Source: an uncultured bacterium (GTDB taxonomy: Bacteria > Bacillota > Clostridia > Lachnospirales > Lachnospiraceae). From it: a DNA stretch of 64,000 nucleotides. The stretch covers positions 104,549 to 168,548 of the forward strand of contig CANDBT010000003.1 in NCBI GenBank assembly GCA_947383005.1, given 5' to 3'. Shown piece after piece: positions 36,781 to 45,277 of the stretch. The stretch's first letter is position 1. Every line of letters starts with the position of its first letter. The notes under the pieces were generated by a model. That model searched no databases, was not told the DNA's origin, and worked only from the letters and a program-made list of their open reading frames with translations. The translations under genes were made by a program, and so were the position numbers.

Positions 36781-37398
36781 TTGTTTTCCTATATAAAAGG
36801 GACTTTAGCGGAGGTTTTTGAAGATGTTATTGTGGTGGAAGGGGGAAATATCGGATGGAATATCCACGTCCCTCTTTCTGTGCTGGACAGGCTTCCCCGG
36901 ATAGGGCAAGAAGTGCAAATATTCACTTCTTTTCAAGTGCGAGAAGATGCCATGACTCTATATGGTTTTTTAAATCGTCAGGATTTGCAGATGTTTCGGC
37001 TGCTTTTAGGGGTTACGGGGATAGGGCCAAAGGCGGCTTTGGGGATTTTGTCTACGCTGCCGCCCCATCAATTGCGGATGGCGATTATTTCCGAGGATGT
37101 AAAGAGCCTTTCCAAAGCGCCGGGGATCGGAGCGAAAACCGCTAAACGGCTGATCCTGGATTTGAAAGACAGGATTTCTGCGGGAGATGTTCTATCCGGC
37201 GGGGGATCATTTGCGGACGGAGAAGTGCCCGCACCTGTGGAAAGTACCGCCGGAGCAGCAAAAGAGGCAATTCAGGCTCTGGTTGCCCTGGGTTATTCCC
37301 TTACGGAGGCGTCAAAAGCCGTAAATCAAGTGTCAGGCGCAGAAGAGATGACGGTGGAGGAAGTACTGAAGGCTTCTTTAAAATATCTTGCCATTTAG
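36781..37398 (+). CDS. ruvA: Holliday junction branch migration protein RuvA
   Basis: RuvA binds four-way DNA junctions and loads RuvB. The true start is TTG 36781, giving MFSYIKGTLAEV as in the family, 8 bases after GAGGAG; the ATG at 36736 would add 15 alien residues. At 205 residues it has domain I (1-65), helix-hairpin-helix domain II (LLGVTGIGPKAALGIL, KAPGIGAKTAKRLI), an acidic linker and domain III (AIQALVALGYSLTEA), the RuvB contact. It is followed by ruvB after a 120-base gap holding a palindrome. Confidence 0.96.
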   Translation: MFSYIKGTLAEVFEDVIVVEGGNIGWNIHVPLSVLDRLPRIGQEVQIFTSFQVREDAMTLYGFLNRQDLQMFRLLLGVTGIGPKAALGILSTLPPHQLRMAIISEDVKSLSKAPGIGAKTAKRLILDLKDRISAGDVLSGGGSFADGEVPAPVESTAGAAKEAIQALVALGYSLTEASKAVNQVSGAEEMTVEEVLKASLKYLAI

Positions 37399-37406
37399 CG
37401 TGAAAA

Positions 37407-37467
37407 TATTGCACGGCAGCCGAAGCCGCAGAGCAATCGGCTTTTATAAGGCGGCCGATGCAATATC
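37407..37467. repeat. Imperfect palindrome between ruvA and ruvB
   Basis: ATATTGCACGGCAGCC pairs imperfectly with GGCGGCCGATGCAATAT, enclosing AGCCGCAGAGCAATCGGCTTTT. It shares GCACGGCAGCC and GAGCAATCGG with the 142-bp tandem repeat near 8.6 kb, so both look like members of one dispersed palindromic family. No terminator T-run ends the stem. Confidence 0.6.
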
Positions 37468-37518
37468 AAAAGTTGCATGAATGTTTAGGAAAAGGCAAAC
37501 GGACAGGAGCAGCAGAGT

Positions 37519-38517
37519 ATGGAACGAAGAGTGATTACGACAGAAATAACGGAAGAAGATAAATATTTGGAGCCCAATCTGCGTCCACAGATATTGAAAG
37601 AATATATTGGCCAGGAAAAAATCAAGGCAAATTTGCAAGTTTATATTGATGCGGCTAAAGGGCGGGGAGAGTCGCTGGATCATGTGTTGTTTTATGGGCC
37701 TCCGGGGTTGGGAAAGACAACGCTTTCCGGTATTATCGCCAATGAAATGGGAGTGCATATGAAAGTGACTTCCGGGCCGGCTATCGAAAAGCCTGGGGAA
37801 ATGGCAGCAATTTTAAATAATCTTCAGGAAGGGGATGTGCTTTTTGTTGATGAGATTCATCGTTTAAACCGTCAGGTGGAAGAAGTGCTGTATCCGGCGA
37901 TGGAAGATTTTGCCATTGATATTATGCTGGGGAAGGAATCATCGGCTCGTTCTATCCGTTTGGATCTGCCTCATTTTACGCTGGTAGGGGCGACTACCCG
38001 GGCGGGATTGCTGACAGCGCCATTAAGAGACAGATTCGGGGTGGTGCAAAAGCTGGAGTTTTATACGCCGGAAGAGCTGACGATTATTGTAAAACGTTCG
38101 GCTAAGGTGCTGGGTGTGGAAATTGATGAAGAGGGAGCTTCGGAAATTGCCCGTCGTTCCCGGGGTACTCCCCGTCTGGCCAACCGGCTTTTGAAACGGG
38201 TACGGGATTTTGCCCAGGTAAAATATGAAGGGAAGATTACAAAAGAAGTATCCGATTTTGCTTTGGATATATTAGACGTGGACAAAGCAGGGCTTGACAA
38301 TAACGATCGCAATATTCTCCTGACAATTATCGAAAAGTTTGGCGGAGGGCCGGTGGGGCTGGATACCTTGGCGGCTGCGCTTGGAGAGGACGGAGGGACT
38401 TTGGAGGAAGTCTATGAGCCATATTTGCTGATGAATGGATTCTTAAACCGGACGCCCAGGGGACGTATAGCGACAAAACGTGCATACCACCACCTGGATG
38501 TGGTTTACTTTGGATAG
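37519..38517 (+). CDS. ruvB: Holliday junction branch migration helicase RuvB
   Basis: Hexameric AAA+ motor for branch migration, 332 residues. Walker A is [10 protein letters not shown], Walker B is [11 protein letters not shown], sensor 1 is LVGATTRAG and the arginine finger region is [10 protein letters not shown]-terminal winged helix follows ([18 protein letters not shown]). It starts [19 protein letters not shown], typical of Firmicutes. It forms the usual pair with ruvA; ruvC is not seen, as expected in Firmicutes. Confidence 0.97.
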   Translation: MERRVITTEITEEDKYLEPNLRPQILKEYIGQEKIKANLQVYIDAAKGRGESLDHVLFYGPPGLGKTTLSGIIANEMGVHMKVTSGPAIEKPGEMAAILNNLQEGDVLFVDEIHRLNRQVEEVLYPAMEDFAIDIMLGKESSARSIRLDLPHFTLVGATTRAGLLTAPLRDRFGVVQKLEFYTPEELTIIVKRSAKVLGVEIDEEGASEIARRSRGTPRLANRLLKRVRDFAQVKYEGKITKEVSDFALDILDVDKAGLDNNDRNILLTIIEKFGGGPVGLDTLAAALGEDGGTLEEVYEPYLLMNGFLNRTPRGRIATKRAYHHLDVVYFG

Positions 38518-38602
38518 AAACAATTGCATAATAAAGGAAACTCATGCTATAATCACAACAGAGCGTACAACATACAGAAGGGGAGAAATCAGAGGTCGAG
38601 AT

Positions 38603-39049
38603 ATGAACCAGAAAAACATTATGGAAGTTTTAATTGACGGGAAAATTTATCAGTTAAGCGGTTCTGAGGAAGAGATGTATCTGCAAAAGATGGCTGCATA
38701 TTTAAATGAAAAAATAGGAAAATTGCGGAAAAATGACGGATTTACCCGTTTAAGCGCCGACTACCAGTCGGTGTTGCTACAATTAAATATTGCTGATGAC
38801 TTTTTTAAAGAACAGGAGAAGGCCAATATCCTGGCGGAGGAGAAGACGAATCTTGAGAAAGATATTTATAGCTTGAAACATGAGCTGGTTACTATGCAAA
38901 TGCAGATGGAGCGTATGACGAGAGAGTGGGAAGCGGAGAAAGATAAGCATAAGGAAGAGAAACGTTCTTTTAATCCGGCAAGTTCAGAAGTAGAGAAAAA
39001 GAAAGCGCTGCAGGCGGCCGCGGCTGCCGCTGCAAAAGCCTATCGCTGA
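38603..39049 (+). CDS. zapA: Cell division protein ZapA with C-terminal extension
   Basis: ZapA binds and bundles FtsZ at the division site. ATG 38603 (MNQKNIMEVLIDGKIYQL) lies 7 bases after AGAGG; upstream starts overlap ruvB. Residues 1-95 fit the ZapA fold (LSGSEEEMYLQKMAAYLNEKI, then a long helix). The product has 148 residues where the family usually has about 85-110. The extra part is a charged coiled coil ending in an alanine run (QAAAAAAAKAYR). The function of the tail is unknown. Confidence 0.85.
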   Translation: MNQKNIMEVLIDGKIYQLSGSEEEMYLQKMAAYLNEKIGKLRKNDGFTRLSADYQSVLLQLNIADDFFKEQEKANILAEEKTNLEKDIYSLKHELVTMQMQMERMTREWEAEKDKHKEEKRSFNPASSEVEKKKALQAAAAAAAKAYR

Positions 39050-39129
39050 TTGAAGGTAACATTTTAGATAGGCAGGAGAATGTTCGGCCTGAATGGCTAC
39101 GATTGAAGATTCAGGGAAAGGAGAATGGT

Positions 39130-41370
39130 TTGAAACCACATGTGGAACTTCTGGCTCCGGCTGGGTCAATGGAAAGTATGGTTGCCGCGGTTAATGCGGG
39201 AGCAGATGCGGTGTATATGGGAGGAAGCCGTTTCGGCGCCAGGGCTTATGCGGATAATCCGGAAGAGGATAAGTTTCTGCAAGCTATCGATTATGCTCAT
39301 CTTCATGGATGCAGACTGTATATGACTGTCAATACTTTAGTGAAAGAAGAAGAATTGAGCCAAGTGGAAGATTTTCTCAAGCCTTACTACCGGCAGGGGC
39401 TGGATGCGGCGATTGTACAGGATATGGGGGTTTTTGCCCTTATTCGGCATCGGTTTCCCAAGCTTCCTGTTCATGCGAGCACGCAGATGACCGTCACCGG
39501 ACACCGGATGGCAAAAATGCTGAAAAACTTGGGAGCCACCAGGGTGGTGACGGCCAGGGAACTGTCTCTGGAGGAGATAGCCCGAATACATCAGGAGGTA
39601 GATATTGAGATAGAAAGCTTTATCCATGGCGCTCTTTGCTATTGTTATTCCGGTCAATGCCTGCTCAGCAGCCTGATCGGCGGCCGCAGCGGCAATCGGG
39701 GAAGGTGCGCACAGCCTTGCCGCCTTCCTTATGGGCTTCAGAGGGGGAAGAAGGATAATAAAAGCTATCTGTTAAGTTTGAAAGATTTATGTACATTGGA
39801 TATTCTGCCGGACATTATCGAGTCAGGCGTATATTCACTGAAAATTGAAGGACGGATGAAGAGCGCCCGCTACACGGCCGGGGTAGTCAGTGTTTACCGA
39901 AAATACGTGGATTTGTATTGTGCGGAAGGAAGAGAAGGCTATCATGTGTTCCCCGAAGACCGGGATATGCTGAGGAAGCTTTTTGACCGGGGCGGTTATA
40001 CCGATGGGTATTACCATCGGCATAATGGCAGGGATATGATTGCCCTGAAAGAAAAACCGTCTTTTCGTGAAGTGGATCAGGCCCTGTTTGACCGTTTGGA
40101 TAATGAATATGTGAATAAAAAGAAACAGGAAGCGCTCGAAGGGGAATTGACGGTCCGTCAAGGAGAGGCGCTTTGCCTCAAATTGAAATTTCCCGCCGTG
40201 ACTATTGAAAATCGTGCGCCGGACGGGGAAAAGCCTGTTGATATCGTTGTCACAGGACAAGTCGCAGAGACAGCACAAAACCAGCCTTTGACAAAGGAGC
40301 GTTTATTTAAACAGATGAATAAAACCGGCGATAGCCCGTTTTATTTTCGGCAGCTTGAGATCGAATTATCCGGAAGTTGTTTTTTGCCGGTACAGGCATT
40401 AAATGAGCTGCGCCGACAGGGAATGGCAAAGATGGAGCAGGTTATTCTCCAGCCCTATCGCAGGGCATGCGAGGAGGAGACGGATAAACGATCAGGACAG
40501 GAGATATTGTTTTCACAACAAGGAGAGCTTGTGCATCGCCCGTCTCCTTGTATTCATGTAGCCCTGGAAACTTCCGAAGGGTTAAAATTGATGGCATCTC
40601 ATCCGAATATTGACGAAATTTATTTGGATGCAGGCGGATTTTCGGCGAAGCAATGGAAAGGGGCAGCCAAAATCTGTCATCAGAAAGGAAAGAAATGCGC
40701 GCTGATTCTGCCGTATATTTTTCGGGACAAAGCCGAACAATATTTCCAGGATCACATCGAGGAATTGAAAAATGCCGGATTTGACGAATTAGTTTTGCGG
40801 TCGATGGAAGAGGCCGAATTTTTGCGTGAGGAGGAGATTCGCCTTCCCATGGTATTTGACGCCAATCTCTATGCCATGAACCATCTTGCCGCGTTTATGA
40901 TGGTACAGGCAGGGGCTTCCCGCCTGACACTGCCTTTAGAGCTGAATGGGCGCGAGCTGGGGGATTTATGTTCCCGGGAGACGGGCTGCCAGGGCTGGGA
41001 GGCCGTCGTATATGGTTATCTTCCTGCGATGGTATCTGCCCAGTGCATCCAGAGCACGGTGGAAGGGTGCAGCAGACAGCCCCGGGTGCGGTACGTGAGG
41101 GATCGGACAGGCCAAAACCTTCCGGTAAAGAATTTTTGTCAATTTTGTTATAATGTCTTGTACAATCCCAAGCCGCTGTTCCTTTTGGGACAGGAGCATT
41201 TGGCGGACGGATTAAGGGGAGCCGTTTTGCGTATCCAGTTCTCTTTAGAGACGCCGCAGCAGATGCAGGAAGTGGTCGATCAATATGCCGGTTATTTTTG
41301 TCAGGGAAAGGCTGTCTCATTGCAGCTTGACGATTTTACCCGGGGACATTGGAAACGTGGCGTAGAGTAG
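39130..41370 (+). CDS. U32 family peptidase / RlhA-like rRNA hydroxylation protein
   Basis: TTG 39130 (MKPHVELLAPAGSMES) sits 6 bases after AAGGAG and matches the family start; the TTG at 39103 is less likely. At 746 residues the N-terminal U32 domain has LLAPAGSMESMVAAVNAGADAVY, here split in two, and the signature ESFIHGALCYCYSGQCLLSS with its cysteines, followed by GNRGRCAQPCRLPY. The C-terminal half is the DUF3656-type extension. The E. coli relative RlhA takes part in 23S rRNA C2501 hydroxylation; older annotation as a collagenase-like peptidase is doubtful. Conserved cysteines could hold an iron-sulfur centre. Confidence 0.88.
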   Translation: MKPHVELLAPAGSMESMVAAVNAGADAVYMGGSRFGARAYADNPEEDKFLQAIDYAHLHGCRLYMTVNTLVKEEELSQVEDFLKPYYRQGLDAAIVQDMGVFALIRHRFPKLPVHASTQMTVTGHRMAKMLKNLGATRVVTARELSLEEIARIHQEVDIEIESFIHGALCYCYSGQCLLSSLIGGRSGNRGRCAQPCRLPYGLQRGKKDNKSYLLSLKDLCTLDILPDIIESGVYSLKIEGRMKSARYTAGVVSVYRKYVDLYCAEGREGYHVFPEDRDMLRKLFDRGGYTDGYYHRHNGRDMIALKEKPSFREVDQALFDRLDNEYVNKKKQEALEGELTVRQGEALCLKLKFPAVTIENRAPDGEKPVDIVVTGQVAETAQNQPLTKERLFKQMNKTGDSPFYFRQLEIELSGSCFLPVQALNELRRQGMAKMEQVILQPYRRACEEETDKRSGQEILFSQQGELVHRPSPCIHVALETSEGLKLMASHPNIDEIYLDAGGFSAKQWKGAAKICHQKGKKCALILPYIFRDKAEQYFQDHIEELKNAGFDELVLRSMEEAEFLREEEIRLPMVFDANLYAMNHLAAFMMVQAGASRLTLPLELNGRELGDLCSRETGCQGWEAVVYGYLPAMVSAQCIQSTVEGCSRQPRVRYVRDRTGQNLPVKNFCQFCYNVLYNPKPLFLLGQEHLADGLRGAVLRIQFSLETPQQMQEVVDQYAGYFCQGKAVSLQLDDFTRGHWKRGVE

Positions 41371-41378
41371 AGGAATTT

Positions 41379-42695
41379 ATGGTTAATGTGATTATTGAAG
41401 TGTCAAAATATTTGATGACACTTTTTATAGCGATTTATACGTATCTGAATTTCAGCTATTTCCGCTTTCACGATGAAGAGCGGCAAAGAAGGATATGCGG
41501 ACAGCAAAACCTGATTATGGCTTTGCTGCATTTGACTGCATACTCGATTTTATATTTGAAGTCAGAAGATGAGCGGTTTATCTTGTTTTATTTGGAACAA
41601 GTGGTATTCTTTGCTGCATACATTGGTTTGTATCGGCTGTTTTATCGTAACCGGACGCAAATTTTGGTCAATAATATGTGTATGCTGCTGTGTGTGGGAT
41701 GGATTATTATGGCGCGTTTGTCTTTTGATAAAGCCTTGCGTCAGTTTTTTATTGTAGCAGCGGCAGCGCTGGCAACCTGGATAATCCCGCTGATTGTAAA
41801 CCGGATATGGCAGTTGTCGCAGATCCCCTGGATTTACGGATTGATGGGCTTGGGAATGCTGGCGATGGTATGGATGATTGGCAATAACAGTTATGGAGCC
41901 CAGCTTTCTCTGACTGTTGGCGGTATTTCATTTCAGCCGTCGGAATTTGTCAAAATCAGTTTTGTGTTTTTTGTGGCGGCTATGTTTTATTCGTCTGTCA
42001 ATATTCGTTCGGTAGCGGCGGTATCCCTGGTTGCTGCCGCGCATGTACTGGTGCTGGTATTGTCTAAAGATTTGGGAAGCGCACTGATTTTTTTTGTCAC
42101 TTATCTGGCTATGCTTTTTGTGGCTACAAATAACTGGTTTTACCTTTTGTCCGGTGCAGGAGCCGGATGCTGTGCTTCTATGCTGGCTTATGGGCTGTTT
42201 TCCCATGTGAGGACGCGGGTGGCCGCCTGGTGGAATCCCTGGGCGGATATTGATAATCGGGGATATCAGATTACACAGTCTCTGTTCGCAGTTGGAACGG
42301 GGGGATGGTTTGGCATGGGGCTTTATCAGGGAATGCCATATAAAATTCCGGTGGTGGAAAAGGATTTTGTTTTTTCGGCCATTTCCGAAGAATTAGGAGG
42401 GATTTTTGCTCTTTGCGTGATTTTGATTTGTCTGGGCTGTTTTTTGCAGTTTATGATGATTGCGGGGAAAATGCAGGCTTCTTTTTACAAGCTGATTGCT
42501 TTCGGACTGGGGATAGAATATATTTTTCAGGTGTTTTTGTCTGTGGGAGGAGTGATTAAATTTATTCCGTCTACGGGAGTGACGCTGCCTCTGATCAGTT
42601 ATGGCGGGAGTTCTGTGCTCAGCACATTTGTTTTATTTGGGGTGATTCAGGGATTATATATTCTGAAGAAAAATGATGAGGAGGACTATGGATAG
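41379..42695 (+). CDS. FtsW/RodA/SpoVE family peptidoglycan polymerase (SEDS)
   Basis: ATG 41379 (MVNVIIEVSKYLMTLF) follows AGAGG. At 438 residues it has about ten membrane segments. SEDS signatures are LSLTVGGISFQPSEFVKI, LSKDLGSALIFF, and the C-terminal SVGGVIKFIPSTGVTLPLISYGGSS, here in pieces. SEDS proteins polymerise lipid II glycan strands with a partner class B PBP. The next gene is exactly such a PBP and overlaps by eight bases, so the pair is a cognate polymerase-transpeptidase unit. Whether it serves division, elongation or sporulation is not clear from sequence. Confidence 0.9.
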   Translation: MVNVIIEVSKYLMTLFIAIYTYLNFSYFRFHDEERQRRICGQQNLIMALLHLTAYSILYLKSEDERFILFYLEQVVFFAAYIGLYRLFYRNRTQILVNNMCMLLCVGWIIMARLSFDKALRQFFIVAAAALATWIIPLIVNRIWQLSQIPWIYGLMGLGMLAMVWMIGNNSYGAQLSLTVGGISFQPSEFVKISFVFFVAAMFYSSVNIRSVAAVSLVAAAHVLVLVLSKDLGSALIFFVTYLAMLFVATNNWFYLLSGAGAGCCASMLAYGLFSHVRTRVAAWWNPWADIDNRGYQITQSLFAVGTGGWFGMGLYQGMPYKIPVVEKDFVFSAISEELGGIFALCVILICLGCFLQFMMIAGKMQASFYKLIAFGLGIEYIFQVFLSVGGVIKFIPSTGVTLPLISYGGSSVLSTFVLFGVIQGLYILKKNDEEDYG

Positions 42696-44115
42696 ACAAT
42701 TACCTAATCCGAAGGCGAATAAAAATATTTTGCGGATTACCTATGTAATTGCCGGATTGTTTGTTTGCCTTATTGGCTATTTCGGATATTTTCTGCAGTT
42801 CCGGAGAGAGAGTGTGATCAACAATTCTTATAATGCCCGTTTGGATCGTTTTGCAGACCGCATTGTCCGGGGAGAATTGCAAAGCCATGATGGGCGTATC
42901 CTGGCCAGGACTGCCGTAGCGGAGGACGGGGCAGAGACACGGGTTTATCCATATGGTCCTCTGTTTGCCCATGTTGTAGGGTATTTCCATATGGGGAAAA
43001 CCGGGTTGGAAGCGCTGGGAAATTTTTATCTTCTTACTTCTCATGTTAATTTGATCGAGAAAACGGTCAATGAGTTGTCGAATATCAAAAACATTGGCGA
43101 TAAGGTAATCACTACTTTGGATGTGGATTTGCAGCAGGCGGCTTACGACGCGCTGGGAGATCGGCGGGGAGCCGTAATTGTGATGGAACCTGGCACGGGA
43201 AAAATTTTGGCTATGGTATCCCGCCCTGATTTTGATCCCAACACGCTGGAACAAGACTGGGATATGCTGATTTCCGGGGAAAACACTCAGGCTCAGCTTT
43301 TAAACAGGGCAACGCAGGGACTGTATCCGCCAGGTTCTACGTTTAAGATGGTTACCGTTTTGGAATATATTCGTGAGAATCCGGAAACCTGGCGTGATTT
43401 TACTTTTGATTGTGATGGCCAATATGAGTGTGGAGATTATACCATATCCTGTTATCATGGCAATGCTCACGGCAGCCAGACTCTGGAACAGGCATTTGCG
43501 AATTCCTGTAACGGGGCATTTGCTGCTTTAGGGCTGGAATTAAATCCGGGCGGTCTTTATACTTTGTCGGAACAATTGCTGTTTAACGGCGAGCAGCCGT
43601 TGTCATTAGCGTTCAGCAAAAGTTCCTTTGTAATGGGCAGCGACGCCGGGGTTTGGGAAATCCTGCAAACATCTATCGGCCAGGGCAGTACCCAGATGAC
43701 GCCCATGCACAATGCCATGCTGACGGCAGCCGTTGCCAATGGGGGGACCTTGATGAAACCTTATTTGATTGAACGTGTGGAAAATGCTGCCGGCGAAGAG
43801 ATTCATAAATTTTTTCCGGAGTCCGGCGCCAAGTTAATGACGGCGGAGGAAGCTTCTCTTCTATCTGAACTGATGAGACGGGTGGTAACGGAAGGAACCG
43901 GTTCGGCGGTTCGGACAGATGCTTACCCAGTGGCGGGAAAGACCGGTTCGGCGGAGTTTGAGACGGGGAAAGAAACACATGCCTGGTTTACCGGTTTTGC
44001 CCCGGTGGACAACCCGCAGTTGACCGTGACGGTGGTAGTAGAAGAGTCAGGCTCCGGCGGACAGATTGCGGCGCCCGTGGCAAGGGCGATTTTTGACGTT
44101 TACTTTTCCCGGTAA
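42688..44115 (+). CDS. Class B penicillin-binding protein (transpeptidase)
   Basis: ATG 42688 (MDRQLPNPKANKNILR) overlaps the FtsW-like stop; GAGGAGG lies 3 bases upstream, a tight spacing. At 475 residues it has one membrane anchor (about 18-38), a short pedestal and a transpeptidase domain with SxxK at S217-K220 (PPGSTFKMV), SxN in NSCNGAF and KTG in AGKTGSAEF. It resembles the PbpA type that pairs with a neighbouring FtsW/RodA in Gram-positives, and is shorter than PBP2 or PBP3. It cross-links peptidoglycan outside the membrane. Confidence 0.92.
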   Translation: MDRQLPNPKANKNILRITYVIAGLFVCLIGYFGYFLQFRRESVINNSYNARLDRFADRIVRGELQSHDGRILARTAVAEDGAETRVYPYGPLFAHVVGYFHMGKTGLEALGNFYLLTSHVNLIEKTVNELSNIKNIGDKVITTLDVDLQQAAYDALGDRRGAVIVMEPGTGKILAMVSRPDFDPNTLEQDWDMLISGENTQAQLLNRATQGLYPPGSTFKMVTVLEYIRENPETWRDFTFDCDGQYECGDYTISCYHGNAHGSQTLEQAFANSCNGAFAALGLELNPGGLYTLSEQLLFNGEQPLSLAFSKSSFVMGSDAGVWEILQTSIGQGSTQMTPMHNAMLTAAVANGGTLMKPYLIERVENAAGEEIHKFFPESGAKLMTAEEASLLSELMRRVVTEGTGSAVRTDAYPVAGKTGSAEFETGKETHAWFTGFAPVDNPQLTVTVVVEESGSGGQIAAPVARAIFDVYFSR

Positions 44116-44156
44116 CCGGGCAACCGCATATGCCCATTTGAAATGTCACTTTTTTC

Positions 44157-44185
44157 TTGTATTTTTGAAAGAAACGAGGTATACT
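44157..44185 (+). promoter_or_regulatory. Sigma-A promoter for the Nudix gene
   Basis: TTGTAT and TATACT with a 17-base spacer, about 67 bases before the Nudix start. The hexamers are the same as those of the pncB promoter. Confidence 0.65.
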
Positions 44186-44251
44186 AGATGCAGTCATGTG
44201 ACACACCACAAGAAGCGTGCGTATTATGCCGCTGATACAGGAGGATTTGCA

Positions 44252-44704
44252 ATGATAGAAGCAACGAGCTGTGGAGGTGTGGTTATATTTCGTGGCAAGA
44301 TTCTGGTGCTCTACAAAAATTACAAGAATAAGTACGAGGGCTGGGTATTGCCAAAGGGAACTGTAGAAGCGGGAGAGGAGTATAAAGAAACAGCGCTTCG
44401 GGAAGTAAAAGAAGAGACCGGTGTAAGCGCTTCAATTATCAAGTATATTGGAAAAAGTTCTTATTCCTTTACCACTCCTCAGGATATGGTGGAGAAGGAT
44501 GTCCATTGGTACTTGATGATGGCAGACAGCTATTACAGCAAACCACAACGGGAAGAGCATTTCATTGATTCCGGTTATTATAAGTTTTATGAGGCATACC
44601 ACTTGCTGAAGTTTTCCAATGAGAAGCAGATTTTGGAGAAAGCTTATAATGAATATCTGGATTTAAAAAAAGCCAACCTCTGGGGCAGTAAGAAGTATTT
44701 CTAA
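44252..44704 (+). CDS. Nudix hydrolase
   Basis: ATG 44252 (MIEATSCGGVVIFRGKIL) follows AGGAGGA; upstream in-frame codons lie in the promoter and PBP end. At 150 residues the Nudix box is complete: G in KGTVEAGEE and REVKEETGV, giving GX5EX7REUXEEXGU. It hydrolyses a nucleoside diphosphate linked to another group; the range includes Ap4A, ADP-ribose and oxidised nucleotides, and cannot be narrowed. It is monocistronic, followed by repeat copy B. Confidence 0.9.
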   Translation: MIEATSCGGVVIFRGKILVLYKNYKNKYEGWVLPKGTVEAGEEYKETALREVKEETGVSASIIKYIGKSSYSFTTPQDMVEKDVHWYLMMADSYYSKPQREEHFIDSGYYKFYEAYHLLKFSNEKQILEKAYNEYLDLKKANLWGSKKYF

Positions 44705-44710
44705 ACAAAT

Positions 44711-44842
44711 AAAAAAGTGTGTGTCTTGACGCACACTCGCGCCGGAGCGCGGTTGCGACAGCAACCATCTTCCTTTGCGCGAAGTGCGCATCCGCGCGGA
44801 GCGTTTTGTATCATAGGATGCACTTTCCTATGATATAAAAAA
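44711..44842 (-). repeat. Multi-hairpin intergenic repeat, copy B (reverse orientation)
   Basis: Read on the minus strand it begins with the TCATAGGA/TCCTATGA palindrome beside ACAAAACGCTCC, continues with the GCGCACTTCGCGC, GGTTGC/GCAACC and CGCGC/GCGCG hairpins, and ends in GTGTGCGTCAAGACACACAC followed by TTTTTT. The last stem with its T-run could terminate minus-strand transcription. On the plus strand the A-run/T-run layout also fits termination of the Nudix mRNA. Confidence 0.8.
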
Positions 44843-44856
44843 GTTTATATTTACAG

Positions 44857-44904
44857 ACAGGCAGCCGTTTTTATCAGGGAAGATGGTTGCCTGCCTGTTT
44901 TTCG
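44857..44904 (+). terminator. Possible terminator hairpin between repeat copies B and D
   Basis: ACAGGCAG (44857-44864) pairs with CTGCCTGT (44891-44898), followed by TTTTTCG. The loop is long (26 bases), so termination strength is uncertain. Confidence 0.4.
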
Positions 44905-44960
44905 TTTCATAGGAAATTGCGTCCGATGAAACAAAACGCTTCGCGGGATGCGCGCTTTTT
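44905..44960 (+). repeat. Multi-hairpin intergenic repeat, partial copy D
   Basis: TTTCATAGGAAATTGCGTCC and then GATGAAACAAAACGCTTCGCGGGATGCGCGC correspond to the first third of copies A and C, with the first palindrome partly eroded (TCATAGGA/TCCGATGA). It lies head to head with copy B about 60 bases away. Confidence 0.65.
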
Positions 44961-45277
44961 ATTTCTGTGGGCAACGAGCCAAGTAGCCGTGCTTGCACGG
45001 ATATTTGGCGACCGCTGCGGGATATTTCATTTTACTGTGCTTGGAGGTAAATCAGAGGGAAAGAGACTTAGGAAACAGCTCCCATAAAAAGGGAGGAGCC
45101 GACAGCTACTGCGATAGCTGCCGGCGATTATGAAAAAATTTTATCTAAATGTTGTAGTAAGCAATTCCTTTAATAATTATAGTATAGACGCAATTTGTGA
45201 AAGAAGTTTAGCAAAAATATAGAATATCTGTGAACATTTGCAAAGAATTGTAAACAAAACATGAACACATAAGATTC
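44961..45277. other. Intergenic region before pncB 3' end
   Basis: No gene is supported. Two small hairpins are visible: GCTCCC/GGGAG at 45078-45095 and CAGCTA/TAGCTG at 45103-45120. The remainder is AT-rich without recognisable signals. The short open frame from 44887 reads through the repeat and has no family resemblance. Confidence 0.5.
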